20,096 nt of DNA from Actinomycetota bacterium. Its GTDB lineage: Bacteria; Actinomycetota; Acidimicrobiia; Acidimicrobiales; SZUA-35. The first letter of the stretch is position 1. Every line of letters begins with the position of its first letter. A program made the position numbers and the translations under genes. Below the pieces are notes generated by a model that did not search any database, was not told the DNA's origin, and worked only from the letters and a program-made list of their open reading frames with translations. Of this stretch, positions 1-7,324 are shown piece by piece. The DNA is taken from contig JAQCHM010000012.1 of assembly GCA_027730885.1 (NCBI GenBank), forward strand, positions 1 through 20,096, read 5' to 3'.

Positions 1-1012
1 CGTCCCAGCGCCGGCCGATCGGGCGACGGAGGCAACCCGACCCGGGTCTGGGTAGATCGTGGTTGGTTGCCGTCGCCGGGCCCCGGGGGCGCCGGCGGGG
101 GGCATCGGGGGCCGGCGCGGCAGGAGGGGTGCGCCCCTCGATGCGGGCCTCGATGACCTCGAACTGCCATTCGGCCTTGTCGATCTTGTCGTCCAGGAGG
201 TTGATCTGTTCGACGGTGGACGCGTGCTCCAGTTCGGTGCTCACCTCCTGATATGCGGCGGACGCCTCTTCGTAGATCCGGATGAGTTCGGCATCCTTCC
301 TGGCAATGACCTGATCGCCCAGGACGATCACCCGGTCTGCGTTGTTCTTCAGCTGCTCGGCGATCTCGGCCCGGTCGATCTCGATCAGGTTCCGCTCGAT
401 CCGTTTGGCCTTGCGACGCCCTGCGAAGAAGCGGAAGGCGAAGAACCCCGCGGCCGCGACCAGTAACACGGGGATCCAGGGCACACCTCCACCCGATCCC
501 GCCCCATCCGATCCGGAGGCCCCGGATCCTGAATCGCTGGTTGCCGGGTTGCCACCGACGGCGGCGGTGAAGGCGTCGATGGCGTCGGCCACCCGGCCGG
601 CGGCAAGATCGGGAACCATGAGTTCGGCGGCCGAGGCGGCGTCGTACACGGTCGACTCGGCCCAGTAGGTGGAGTCGCCGATGACCACGACCGTGCGGTA
701 GCTCGAACGTGTGCCGTCGAGGACCGACAGGACGTCCTTGGCTGTGGCTTCGGTGTCGTTGCCGACGATCCACACCACGGCGATGCCCTGTTCGTTGGCC
801 CGGTCGATGGCGGTGGTGATCGAGCGGTCGGTTGCCTGCTCCAGGTAGCGCCCGGTTCGCTCGACCTCGTCGACCAGTTCGGTGAGCGATGGCGCGGTCT
901 GGGCGAGCGGCGCTGCAGACACGGTGGTGGCCCAGCCCGAGGACAGACACAGCCCGAGGACGACGAGGAGCAGCAGCAGCAGCGGACGTCGGGAGCGATT
1001 GGTTGCAGGCAC
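1..1012 (-). CDS. TPM-like secreted/membrane-anchored protein, partial (runs off window edge)
   Basis: The 337 visible codons run from GTG at 1012 off the left edge without a stop. Residues 7-36 form a signal peptide with a Leu-rich core. Residues 40-153 have an alpha/beta pattern like TPM-fold domains (strands around AVVWIVG and TVVVIGD). A Gly/Ser linker (155-176) leads to one membrane helix (about 178-198), a basic stop-transfer stretch (RRKAKRIER), a charged helical, coiled-coil-like region (205-293) and a Pro/Arg-rich tail. The predicted topology is domain outside, coiled coil inside. GTG is the only start near the signal peptide; no Shine-Dalgarno sequence precedes it, but TACGAT lies exactly 7 nt upstream. 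It is last in a minus-strand run after the GNAT and metalloprotease genes. The TPM assignment is by overall pattern only; the biochemical role is unknown. Confidence 0.7.
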   Translation of the reverse strand, partial: MPATNRSRRPLLLLLLVVLGLCLSSGWATTVSAAPLAQTAPSLTELVDEVERTGRYLEQATDRSITTAIDRANEQGIAVVWIVGNDTEATAKDVLSVLDGTRSSYRTVVVIGDSTYWAESTVYDAASAAELMVPDLAAGRVADAIDAFTAAVGGNPATSDSGSGASGSDGAGSGGGVPWIPVLLVAAAGFFAFRFFAGRRKAKRIERNLIEIDRAEIAEQLKNNADRVIVLGDQVIARKDAELIRIYEEASAAYQEVSTELEHASTVEQINLLDDKIDKAEWQFEVIEARIEGRTPPAAPAPDAPRRRPRGPATATNHDLPRPGSGCLRRPIGRRWD

Positions 1013-1024
1013 GATCGCGATCGT
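1011..1024. repeat. 14-bp perfect palindrome over promoter and start codon
   Basis: ACGATCGCGATCGT equals its own reverse complement. It overlaps the -10 box and two bases of the GTG start of the TPM-like gene, where an operator would block initiation. A 12-bp version of the same core occurs inside a coding region near 3293-3304, so the core may simply be frequent in this genome. Confidence 0.6.
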
Positions 1025-1025
1025 A
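1020..1025 (-). promoter_or_regulatory. Leaderless-type -10 box (TACGAT) for the TPM-like gene
   Basis: TACGAT matches TANNNT and ends 7 nt before the GTG start at 1012, which would place transcription initiation at or next to the start codon. There is no recognisable -35. A perfect 14-bp palindrome at 1011-1024 covers most of the box and reaches into the start codon. Confidence 0.5.
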
Positions 1026-1038
1026 GCTAGGGGTGCAC

Positions 1039-1221
1039 TCAGAGAATTCTTAGGGGCTTCGCGTCAGCGCCGGGCCCCGAGGCGGCCTCGACGCCGAGCC
1101 ATTCCTCGGCCAATGTCGCCAGATACCGGTCGAAGCCACTGGCGACCCTCAGGTTGCCGTCGTCGTCGAGCGCGTCGGTCAATCGGCCGAGGAAGCCGGT
1201 TCGCCAGACCTGAGCCTCAGA
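1039..1221 (-). other. Coding-like segment without a start codon (frameshifted tail of metalloprotease or short gene)
   Basis: From 1221 to the TGA at 1039-1041 the minus strand reads as 60 codons with strong G/C third-position preference and ordinary protein composition (includes VWRTGFLGRLTDAL and FDRYLATLAEEWLG). It begins right at the metalloprotease stop, offset by +1, and no ATG or GTG opens this frame nearby; a TTG at LTDAL is the only usual alternative. Two readings are possible: the metalloprotease originally continued here and a single-base indel (real or sequencing error) cut it, or this is a separate protein of about 47 residues starting at that TTG. The first seems likelier because coding character starts before the TTG. 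Confidence 0.5.
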
Positions 1222-1657
1222 TCCGGTCGGATTCGACCGTGTTCCGGGCGCTCTCGCGCAGCCAGCGGGTGGTTTCCGATCGGGCCTCGACCTCGGCGGG
1301 AATGGCGCGATAGGCCCTGGACCAGCGACGCTCGGTCACCAGACCGACCGCGAAGGCCTTGTTGTAGTCGAAGGTGAAACGCAGGATTCCCTTGTCGTGG
1401 AACTGTCGTACGTGCACCAGTTCGTGAGCGAGGAGTGCGCTCGGGGTACCGGGAGGCAGGTGATGGTCGATGATCACCAGGTTGGCGATGGTGAGGCCGA
1501 AATACGGCCCGGGGATGGTCGGAAGCTGCACGAGCCAGACCTTGCGGGCGAGGCCGGCCGGGATGACCGTGCGGTAGAGATCGATCTCGTCGTGGGTGAT
1601 CTTGCGGGCGATCCTCGACGCCCGGCGCCGCAGGCCGGTGATGGTTGACGCTGTCAT
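1217..1657 (-). CDS. Small HELVH zinc metalloprotease-like protein
   Basis: 146 residues from ATG at 1657. Residues 78-82 (HELVH) form an HExxH zinc-protease motif preceded by a hydrophobic strand (TIANLVIIDHH) and followed by VRQF. The later IPAEVEAR motif (119-126) offers acidic residues that could be the third zinc ligand, as in gluzincin-like small peptidases; this is inferred. There is no signal peptide or membrane segment, so it is probably cytosolic. The upstream GNAT gene stops 7 nt before this ATG, so the two are likely co-transcribed; no clear Shine-Dalgarno sequence is visible. The TGA at 1217-1219 may be premature, since the next 60 codons in the +1 frame look coding. Substrate unknown. 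Confidence 0.75.
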   Translation of the reverse strand: MTASTITGLRRRASRIARKITHDEIDLYRTVIPAGLARKVWLVQLPTIPGPYFGLTIANLVIIDHHLPPGTPSALLAHELVHVRQFHDKGILRFTFDYNKAFAVGLVTERRWSRAYRAIPAEVEARSETTRWLRESARNTVESDRI

Positions 1658-1664
1658 CAGGAGT

Positions 1665-2204
1665 TCAGTATGCCGGTTGCCAGCTGCCTTGTCCGAGCTC
1701 GTAGACGTCGACCCACAGGCTGAGGCCGGGAACGATCGTGCGTTGCTCTCGCCGCATGCCGATCTTGTCGGCGACTCGGTGGGAGGCCAGGTTGTCGAGG
1801 TGGACGACGGCCACGAGCCGCTTGGTGTGGAGGGTCGTGAAGGCCCAGTCCACGACGGCCGCTGCCGCTTCGGTGGCATAGCCCTGACCCCACGACGCGC
1901 GCTCGAGACGCCAACCGATCTCCACCGATGGTTGGAGTGGCTGCAGGAGGTCGGGCTCGGCCAGGCCGCACGAACCGACGAACGACCCGGTCTCGAGACA
2001 CTCGACGGCGAAGAGTCCCCAACCGTGCTTGGTCCAGCTCTCCTGGCTTCGGGTGATCGAGTCCCGTGCCTCGGCGAAGGTCTTCGCCGAGCCGTCACCG
2101 ATGAATCGCATGACCTCGGGGTCGGCGCACATTGCGGCGAAGGGTACGAGATCGGCCGGCACCCACGGACGCAGCACGAGGCGAGGGGTGACGAGCGCGA
2201 TCAT
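1665..2204 (-). CDS. GNAT family N-acetyltransferase (RimJ/RimL-like)
   Basis: 179 residues. It opens with the RimJ/RimL-type beginning TPRLVLRPWVPADL. The acetyl-CoA binding segment follows strand beta4 (SVEIGWRL, 93-100) as WGQGYATEA (105-113), matching R/Q-x-x-G-x-G/A. The ending HLDNLASHRVADKIGMRRE is typical of the acetyltransf_3 group. It should transfer acetyl from acetyl-CoA to an amino group; the substrate cannot be told. ATG 2204 is preferred over an ATG ten codons upstream because the fold starts here and a TAACCT box lies exactly 7 nt before it. It heads a minus-strand run with the metalloprotease and TPM-like genes and is divergent from the SRPBCC gene. Confidence 0.88.
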   Translation of the reverse strand: MIALVTPRLVLRPWVPADLVPFAAMCADPEVMRFIGDGSAKTFAEARDSITRSQESWTKHGWGLFAVECLETGSFVGSCGLAEPDLLQPLQPSVEIGWRLERASWGQGYATEAAAAVVDWAFTTLHTKRLVAVVHLDNLASHRVADKIGMRREQRTIVPGLSLWVDVYELGQGSWQPAY

Positions 2205-2211
2205 CGCCCGC

Positions 2212-2217
2212 AGGTTA
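2212..2217 (-). promoter_or_regulatory. Leaderless-type -10 box (TAACCT) for the GNAT gene
   Basis: TAACCT fits TANNNT and is separated by exactly 7 nt from ATG 2204. There is no Shine-Dalgarno sequence and no convincing -35 hexamer. It lies in the 154-nt divergent region 2205-2358, which holds no gene I can support. Confidence 0.5.
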
Positions 2218-2345
2218 GAACGCGGGCCGTGCACGGCCGTGGACCTCCCGTACGATCCGAGGGTCGAGGCTCAGGGTGACCACGTCATGAACTCGGGTGA
2301 CGACGAGCACGGACATGGCCGCAACCCAGTGGAGAGCCTCCTGGG

Positions 2346-2351
2346 TACAGT
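2346..2351 (+). promoter_or_regulatory. Leaderless-type -10 box (TACAGT) for the SRPBCC gene
   Basis: TACAGT fits TANNNT and ends exactly 7 nt before ATG 2359, mirroring the GNAT promoter on the other strand. No Shine-Dalgarno sequence precedes that ATG. If correct, this rules out the GTG at 2350 and the ATG at 2287 as starts. Confidence 0.5.
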
Positions 2352-2358
2352 GATCCAG

Positions 2359-2751
2359 ATGAAACGGCTGTGGGTGCGCCACGAGATCGAAGCGCCGCCC
2401 GCAACCGTGTGGGGCTTGTTGAGCGACCCCGAATCGTGGCCCTCGTGGGGCCCGACGGTCCGAAGCGCCGAACTCCGGGGCGACAGCCTGCGTTCGGGTG
2501 CAACCGGCACCGTCACGACGGTGTTGGGGTTCGGACTGCCTTTCGTGATCACCGAGTTCGACGATGGAGCCCGATGGGCGTGGAGGGTCGGCGGTGTCGC
2601 CGCGACCGACCACACTGTCGACCCGCTTGACGAGGACCGGTGCCGGGTCGGGTTCGGGGTGCCATGGTTGGCTGCCCCCTACCTGGCGGTCTGTCGAGTG
2701 GCGCTGCGGCGACTGGAGTCGATGGCGACTTGCGCGCGAGGAGACGAATGA
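2359..2751 (+). CDS. SRPBCC/START-like (polyketide cyclase-type) ligand-binding protein
   Basis: 130 residues. The start VRHEIEAPPATVWGLLSD followed by W-P-S-W-G is the classic first strand and helix of SRPBCC proteins, which hold a hydrophobic ligand in a helix-grip cavity. The middle strands include GATGTVTTVLG and FVITEFDDGARWAWRV. The last helix (about 105-125) lies in the usual place but is short, with an odd Cys-containing end. It overlaps the next gene by 4 nt (ATGA), so it is translationally coupled to the DUF2867 dehydrogenase-like protein. The ligand is unknown. The start is chosen from the fold boundary plus the upstream TACAGT box. Confidence 0.8.
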   Translation: MKRLWVRHEIEAPPATVWGLLSDPESWPSWGPTVRSAELRGDSLRSGATGTVTTVLGFGLPFVITEFDDGARWAWRVGGVAATDHTVDPLDEDRCRVGFGVPWLAAPYLAVCRVALRRLESMATCARGDE

Positions 2752-4253
2752 GAATCGCCGTCATCGGGGCCACCGGCTACGTCGGCGGTCGGCTGGTACC
2801 CGAGTTGCTTGCCGCGAGCCACGACGTGCGGTGTCTCGCCCGAAACCCCGAGCGGCTCTCTGGTGTCGACTGGCGAGTCGAGGTCGAGGTCGTGGCCGCA
2901 GACGTGCTCGACCAGAGCTCGCTCGAGGCGGCGTTCGAGGGGATCGAGGCCGTTTACTATCTCGTCCACGCGATGGGCGTCTCCGGCGACTTCGAGCAGA
3001 GCGACCGAATCGGCGCCGAGAACACCCGAATCGCCGCCGAGCGCCGAGGCCTCTCCCGGATCGTCTACCTCGGCGGGCTCGGTGCCGACGACCCCGAAGA
3101 GCTGTCGCCCCACCTCGCCAGCCGGCACGAGGTGGGTCAGATCCTCGCCGCGGGCACCGTCGCCGTCACCGAGCTCCGAGCCGCAGTGATCATCGGCTCT
3201 GGGAGCGCATCGTTCGAGATGCTACGTCATCTCGCCGAGGTGCTCCCGGTCATGACCTGCCCCCGATGGGTCACCAAGACGAAGTGCCAGCCGATCGCGA
3301 TCGCCGACGTGCTTCACTACCTCGTCGCCGTCGTGGACAACCCGGCCGCCGCAGGTCAGGTCCTGGAGATCGGCGCACCCGAAGTGCTAACTTACCGGGA
3401 CATGATGGATCGCTACTGCGACGCCGCCGGTCTTCGTCGTCGGCTGATCATTCCGGTACCGCTGCTCACGCCGCGACTGTCGTCTCACTGGGTCAACCTG
3501 GTCACCCCGCTCCCTTACGGGCTGGCCCGGCCGCTGGTCGACAGCCTCATCAACGACGTCGTCGTCAGCCCGGAACGTGACATCCGACGCCTCATCGATC
3601 ACCACCCGTGCACCGTCGACGAGGCCATCGAGCGGGCGCTCGCCGTCGTCGGCGACTTCGAGATCAAGACAAGTTGGATGGACAGCGCGCCGAGCAGCTC
3701 ACCGGCGTCGCCCATGCCCCAGGACCCGGACTGGGCCGGCGGCACGATCTACCAGGACATTCAGGATGTCCCGACCACCGCGACACAAGCTGCGCTCTTC
3801 AGGACGGTTGCGGGCGTCGGGGGCGAACGAGGCTGGTACGTCGCGGGCTGGATGTGGACGTTCCGAGGCTGGGTCGACAAGCTCATCGGTGGGGTGGGCA
3901 TGCGCCGGGGCCGCCGTCACCGTGACCTGCTGCGGGTGGGCGACGCCCTCGACTTCTTCCGGGTCGAGGCCTACGAACCCGCTAGCCTGCTTCGGCTGCG
4001 GGCCGAGATGAAGGTCCCCGGCGACGCCTGGCTCGAGTGGCGAGTCACCAGCGACGACGCAGGCGGCTCTCGCCTCCGGCAACTGGCCCGTTTCCATCCC
4101 CGAGGGGTCACCGGTCGGGCCTACTGGTGGATCCTGTTGCCTGTCCACAAGGTCATCTGGAAGCGCTTGGCTCAGCGCATTGCCGACGTTGCGGCGATCT
4201 CGGGGCCATCAACCATCTCGGCTGCGATCGAGCTCCCGAAGAGCGAACGTTGA
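2748..4253 (+). CDS. SDR-family NAD(P)-binding protein with C-terminal DUF2867 domain
   Basis: 501 residues. The extended/atypical SDR Rossmann fold opens with IAVIGATGYVGG (3-14; GxxGxxG), followed by an acidic second-strand end, YYLVHAMG near 80 and a YLGGLG strand. This N-terminal half resembles NAD(P)-dependent epimerase/NmrA-like proteins. From about residue 340 the protein matches the DUF2867 pattern (WTFRGWVDKLIGGVGMRRGR, LRVGDALDFFRVEAYEP, then LLRLRAEMKVPGDAWLEW). The fusion is a known actinobacterial architecture of unknown substrate, often annotated as an NAD-dependent epimerase. The Shine-Dalgarno sequence GAGGAG lies 5 nt upstream. It overlaps the SRPBCC stop by 4 nt and is followed closely by the MpaB gene, so the three form an operon. 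Confidence 0.9.
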   Translation: MRIAVIGATGYVGGRLVPELLAASHDVRCLARNPERLSGVDWRVEVEVVAADVLDQSSLEAAFEGIEAVYYLVHAMGVSGDFEQSDRIGAENTRIAAERRGLSRIVYLGGLGADDPEELSPHLASRHEVGQILAAGTVAVTELRAAVIIGSGSASFEMLRHLAEVLPVMTCPRWVTKTKCQPIAIADVLHYLVAVVDNPAAAGQVLEIGAPEVLTYRDMMDRYCDAAGLRRRLIIPVPLLTPRLSSHWVNLVTPLPYGLARPLVDSLINDVVVSPERDIRRLIDHHPCTVDEAIERALAVVGDFEIKTSWMDSAPSSSPASPMPQDPDWAGGTIYQDIQDVPTTATQAALFRTVAGVGGERGWYVAGWMWTFRGWVDKLIGGVGMRRGRRHRDLLRVGDALDFFRVEAYEPASLLRLRAEMKVPGDAWLEWRVTSDDAGGSRLRQLARFHPRGVTGRAYWWILLPVHKVIWKRLAQRIADVAAISGPSTISAAIELPKSER

Positions 4254-4261
4254 CCGGGACG

Positions 4262-5185
4262 ATGATCGGCACCCTCAAGGCCCGAGTAGTCAACTCGACC
4301 ACCTCCCTGTTCTCGCATGGACCCCAGCCCCTGGCCAACACCCTGTCCTATCGCGGCGATCCCGGACTGCTCGGACCGGACTCCGTCTCGTGGGAGGTCA
4401 TCGGTGACGTTGCCGCCTTCGTGGGAGGCATTCGCGCCCTGGTGGTGCAGACCGCCCACCCCGAGGTGGTCGCCGGGGTCGACGAGCACTCGAGCTATCG
4501 CAAGGATCCGCTCGGTCGGTTGTCCCGGACCTCGGTGTATGTCACCGAGACCACGTACGGAGCGATGCCCGAGGTCGACGCCGCGGTGGCGGTCGTGCGT
4601 GCCGCCCACGTCCCGGTCCACGGCGTGTCCCAACGCCAACGGCCCTACAGCGCTGGTCAGCCGGCGTTGGCCGCCTGGGTCCACAATGTACTCACCGATT
4701 CCTTTCTGGTGGCCTTTCAGGCCTATGGAGGCCGAAGCCTGACCGGTGGTGAAGCTGATCGGTTCGTGGCTGAACAGGCCCGCATCGGATCCCTGCTCGG
4801 GGCCGACCCGCTGCCGACCACAGCCGACGAGCTTTCGGCCTGGGTGGCCACCCACCCTGCGCTCCAGCCGACCGAGGCACAGGCCCGGGCCATCGAGTTC
4901 CTCCGGTCCCCGCCGCTCCCTCTTCCCGTCAAGATCGGCTATCGATTGCTGTTCCACGCAGCGGTGGCAACGGTGCCCCCGCGTATCTCCGACATCATCG
5001 GGCTGGCGCCCCGACGAGGAGGTGCCGCCATCGGGGCCCGCAGCGTGGATGCGCTGCGGTGGGCGCTGGGCGCCTCACCCTCGTGGCATCTGGCGCTGCT
5101 GCGAGCAGGTGCCGAGGTGCCGCCGGGACGATTCCGCCAGGGGCTGCCACCTTCCGCCTACGACTCGAGCGATTCCGAAACGTAG
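4262..5185 (+). CDS. Oxygenase MpaB family / DUF2236 protein
   Basis: 307 residues, all-helical character. The family signature is seen at VVQTAHPEVVAGVDEHSSY and KDPLGRLSRT (61-90), with VHGVSQ (119-124) and WVHNVLTDSF (139-148), the conserved His positions near haem in the MpaB/latex-clearing-protein superfamily. These proteins are haem oxygenases or haem-binding proteins of mostly unknown substrate. ATG 4262 is chosen; a TTG at 4250, overlapping the upstream TGA, would add four residues. It is third in an operon after the SRPBCC and SDR-DUF2867 genes, suggesting a shared route on a hydrophobic substrate (inference). It converges with the next gene over a 27-nt gap that contains no strong terminator hairpin. 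Confidence 0.85.
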   Translation: MIGTLKARVVNSTTSLFSHGPQPLANTLSYRGDPGLLGPDSVSWEVIGDVAAFVGGIRALVVQTAHPEVVAGVDEHSSYRKDPLGRLSRTSVYVTETTYGAMPEVDAAVAVVRAAHVPVHGVSQRQRPYSAGQPALAAWVHNVLTDSFLVAFQAYGGRSLTGGEADRFVAEQARIGSLLGADPLPTTADELSAWVATHPALQPTEAQARAIEFLRSPPLPLPVKIGYRLLFHAAVATVPPRISDIIGLAPRRGGAAIGARSVDALRWALGASPSWHLALLRAGAEVPPGRFRQGLPPSAYDSSDSET

Positions 5186-5212
5186 TGGGGGCCACCGCCC
5201 GGCGTTCGCGTG

Positions 5213-5635
5213 TCAGGTCGCCAGGACCCACGCCAGCACCATCCCGCGGCCGGTCCAGGCAACGGTCCGCACCCAATTGGTCGTGATCAGCCGCTCGGCG
5301 GCGCGCCGATCGCCGCCCTGAGCCAGTCGGCGGTGGAGCGGCACCTGGACCAGGACCGTCGACCCCAAGGCCAGAGCGAGAAGGGCCGCTGCAGCCCAAG
5401 CGCTGAATGCGGACATGGCGACCGGTCGATCGGCAAGCAGCAGCAGGGCCGTCACCCCTTCGGCCGCCATGAGGGGCCCCACGATCCAGCTGATCCGGCG
5501 CTGATGCTCAATCGCCGCCTCACGGGGGCGCAGCTCGGAGTACGCGGCCAGCATCGGGTAGTGCACGACCTGGACCGTCCAGATGAGACCCACCATTGCC
5601 CACGCGGCGACCGTGCTGACCACCAGCGTCGTCAT
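5213..5635 (-). CDS. Four-helix integral membrane protein of unknown function
   Basis: 140 residues. Four hydrophobic segments are visible: about 3-24 (containing WTVQVVHYP), 50-68 (WIVGPLMAAEGVTALLLL), 75-98 and 123-139. The VQVVHYPML motif followed by HQRRISWIVGPL recalls small actinobacterial membrane proteins of the DUF1772/anthrone-oxygenase-like type, but I cannot place it firmly. Its ATG overlaps the stop of the SDR gene by 4 nt (ATGA), making it last in the five-gene minus-strand run and translationally coupled. Function unknown. Confidence 0.78.
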   Translation of the reverse strand: MTTLVVSTVAAWAMVGLIWTVQVVHYPMLAAYSELRPREAAIEHQRRISWIVGPLMAAEGVTALLLLADRPVAMSAFSAWAAAALLALALGSTVLVQVPLHRRLAQGGDRRAAERLITTNWVRTVAWTGRGMVLAWVLAT

Positions 5636-6336
5636 CTGGTCCCGAACGCCGTGCTTGGGAGGTCGTCGGCCTCTCCGGCAATGGCAGCGCAGATCGTGGC
5701 GGCAACCGCCTCGGGGTCGAGGCCGGCGGGCATCTTCGGAGCCCGGCCTTCGAACGCCCGCTCAGCGAGCCCGGTCTCGGTGTGGGGTGGGCGGGCGTCG
5801 ATCACCCGAACCTTCCGGCGTCGGGCCTCACGGGCAAGCGCCTCGTCGAAGGATCGCACCGCGGCCTTGGAGGCACCGTACGCGGCCATGCCGGGAAGGT
5901 TCTGTTCGGCGATGACGCCGGAGATGTTCACGATCGCGCCTCCTGGTTCGAGCCGGTCGAGCGCAGCCTGGGCCAGGAAGATCGGGATGAAGGTGTTGGT
6001 CAGGAACAGCTCTTCGACGGCGTCCGGCGACAGCTCGCTGACCGCGCCGAAGGCGACCACGCCGACCGCGTTGACGACGACATCCAACCGGCCTGCGTGT
6101 TCGATCGCTGCGACCACCGCGGCACGGCAGGAGCCAGGGTCACGCAGGTCGAGCGCAAGGAGCCGACCCGGCACGTCGAGTTCGGCGAGTCGTGCTTCGG
6201 TCCGCGAGACCAACGTGAGGGTTGCGCCACGGGCGGACAGGTTGCGGCTGATGGCCGAACCCAGTCCCCCCGTGGCGCCGGCTACCAGCACCGACAGGCC
6301 GTCCAGGCGGTCCCTGGCGACGAGGCGATCGGTCAT
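5632..6336 (-). CDS. Short-chain dehydrogenase/reductase (classical SDR)
   Basis: 234 residues. NAD(P)-binding GATGGLG is at 20-26 and VNAVG at 88-92 (the NNAG position). The catalytic set is Ser139 (IVNISG), Tyr153 and Lys157 (YGASK), and the lower PPHTETGL motif follows the active site. Length and motifs fit an intact, active classical SDR. ATG 6336 overlaps the DUF2071 stop by 4 nt (ATGA), so translation is coupled. Arg45 after the second strand (LVSRTEARL) suggests NADPH preference; this is inferred. The substrate is unknown; the neighbours (DUF2071 and a membrane protein) do not identify it. Confidence 0.9.
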   Translation of the reverse strand: MTDRLVARDRLDGLSVLVAGATGGLGSAISRNLSARGATLTLVSRTEARLAELDVPGRLLALDLRDPGSCRAAVVAAIEHAGRLDVVVNAVGVVAFGAVSELSPDAVEELFLTNTFIPIFLAQAALDRLEPGGAIVNISGVIAEQNLPGMAAYGASKAAVRSFDEALAREARRRKVRVIDARPPHTETGLAERAFEGRAPKMPAGLDPEAVAATICAAIAGEADDLPSTAFGTR

Positions 6337-7139
6337 GGAATCTCGCGTCCCGGAACGACCTGGAACGGAGCTACCCGGACCTCCACCCCCGGCGAGTAGA
6401 GCGAGCGGGGCGGGCCGGCCGGACTCGGGAGTCCGGCGGACTGGATGAGGTCCTGGTCGATTCGCACGTCGCCAACTCGATGCAAGGGCCACCTCGGGTG
6501 CCGGACCTGGCCGTAGAGCAGCTGGTTCCGGCGTTTGGTGGTCAGAGCCCAACGGGCGGTGAGGAAGTGGTCCAGATCGCTCACCTCGGCATCGGGAATC
6601 GACTCACCGACGGTGAAGGCCAGGTCGGCCGAGGCGTGCGGGCCTCGGGGCCATCGCCGGGTCATCTGATACCGGTGCCGGTCCCCCTCCCGCAGGTGTG
6701 AGGCCTTGGCCCAGCAGTACGGGAGCGCGAACACGGTTCTGGCCATGGCAACGATCGCAGCTCGGGGAACGTCGAGCGAGAAGAACCACACCGCTCGGCG
6801 CCCGGTGGGGTCCACGACATAGGTCCGCACGTTGATCTCGATGAATCTCCCCAGCCAGGGCAGAGGGGGCGTCGGCCCCAGCGCGACGTCACGCATTTCG
6901 AAGGGAATGAGCCCGATCCACGCGGCACCCTCATGGACGTCGACGCTGACCCCCGAGGGGAGCAGGCGCTGCACGTCGGCAGGTTCGTAGGGCCAGTGGA
7001 AGTAGGCGAGCTCCGTCCATCGCTGCCGGAGCAGGGGGCGCCGGCCGCCAGCCGGAGGTTCAGCGGACACCGGCTCGATCTGTCCGGGTGTCCGGACCGC
7101 AGGAGAACCAGATGCGGGTGTGCCATCTGCGGGTGTCAT
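6333..7139 (-). CDS. DUF2071 (YqjF-like) family protein
   Basis: 268 residues. After a disordered Pro/Ala-rich N-terminus (1-33), the family hallmark RQRWTELAYFHWPYEPADVQ starts near residue 38, followed by LLPSGVSVDVHEGAAWIGLIPFEM, FIEINVRTYV and the FFSLD strand. These match DUF2071, related to acetoacetate-decarboxylase-like folds, with no known reaction. ATG 7139 is the only start upstream of the domain; no Shine-Dalgarno sequence or TANNNT box is visible, so translation may depend on the gene ending 41 nt upstream. The stop overlaps the SDR start (ATGA). Confidence 0.85.
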   Translation of the reverse strand: MTPADGTPASGSPAVRTPGQIEPVSAEPPAGGRRPLLRQRWTELAYFHWPYEPADVQRLLPSGVSVDVHEGAAWIGLIPFEMRDVALGPTPPLPWLGRFIEINVRTYVVDPTGRRAVWFFSLDVPRAAIVAMARTVFALPYCWAKASHLREGDRHRYQMTRRWPRGPHASADLAFTVGESIPDAEVSDLDHFLTARWALTTKRRNQLLYGQVRHPRWPLHRVGDVRIDQDLIQSAGLPSPAGPPRSLYSPGVEVRVAPFQVVPGREIP

Positions 7140-7180
7140 GGAGGTCGGCGTCGTGGAGGCGGGTGGCCAGGACGAGCGCG

Positions 7181-7324
7181 TCAGCTGTCGGTCGGTCGAC
7201 GCTCAGCGGCGAGCCCGCCGTCCTCGTCCATCTGGCGGGAGAGTGCCATGCTCCCCGCCATGACCGTGCCCCAGACGGTGAGTGCGAACACGAAGACGCC
7301 AATCGCAAAGATGGTCTCGGTCAT
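7181..7324 (-). CDS. Small single-pass membrane protein (47 aa)
   Basis: One membrane helix spans about residues 5-27 (IFAIGVFVFALTVWGTVMAG), followed by a charged tail. The start ATG overlaps the stop of the upstream small membrane protein by 4 nt (ATGA); this and clean codon bias support it as a real gene despite its size. The pair probably act together as a small membrane complex (inference); no function is known to me. Confidence 0.7.
   Translation of the reverse strand: MTETIFAIGVFVFALTVWGTVMAGSMALSRQMDEDGGLAAERRPTDS

Noticed and set aside
970..985. Short CAG/CTG repeat
   Set aside because: It encodes the Leu run of the TPM-like protein's signal peptide; repeated Leu codons explain it.
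2287..2358. Earlier start (ATG 2287) adding 24 residues to the SRPBCC protein
   Set aside because: The added residues lie outside the fold, third-position bias is weak there, no ribosome site precedes that ATG, and the TACAGT box is spaced for ATG 2359.
3293..3304. Palindrome CGATCGCGATCG
   Set aside because: It lies inside the SDR-DUF2867 coding sequence and is explained by codons; CGATCG-type words are frequent in this high-GC sequence.
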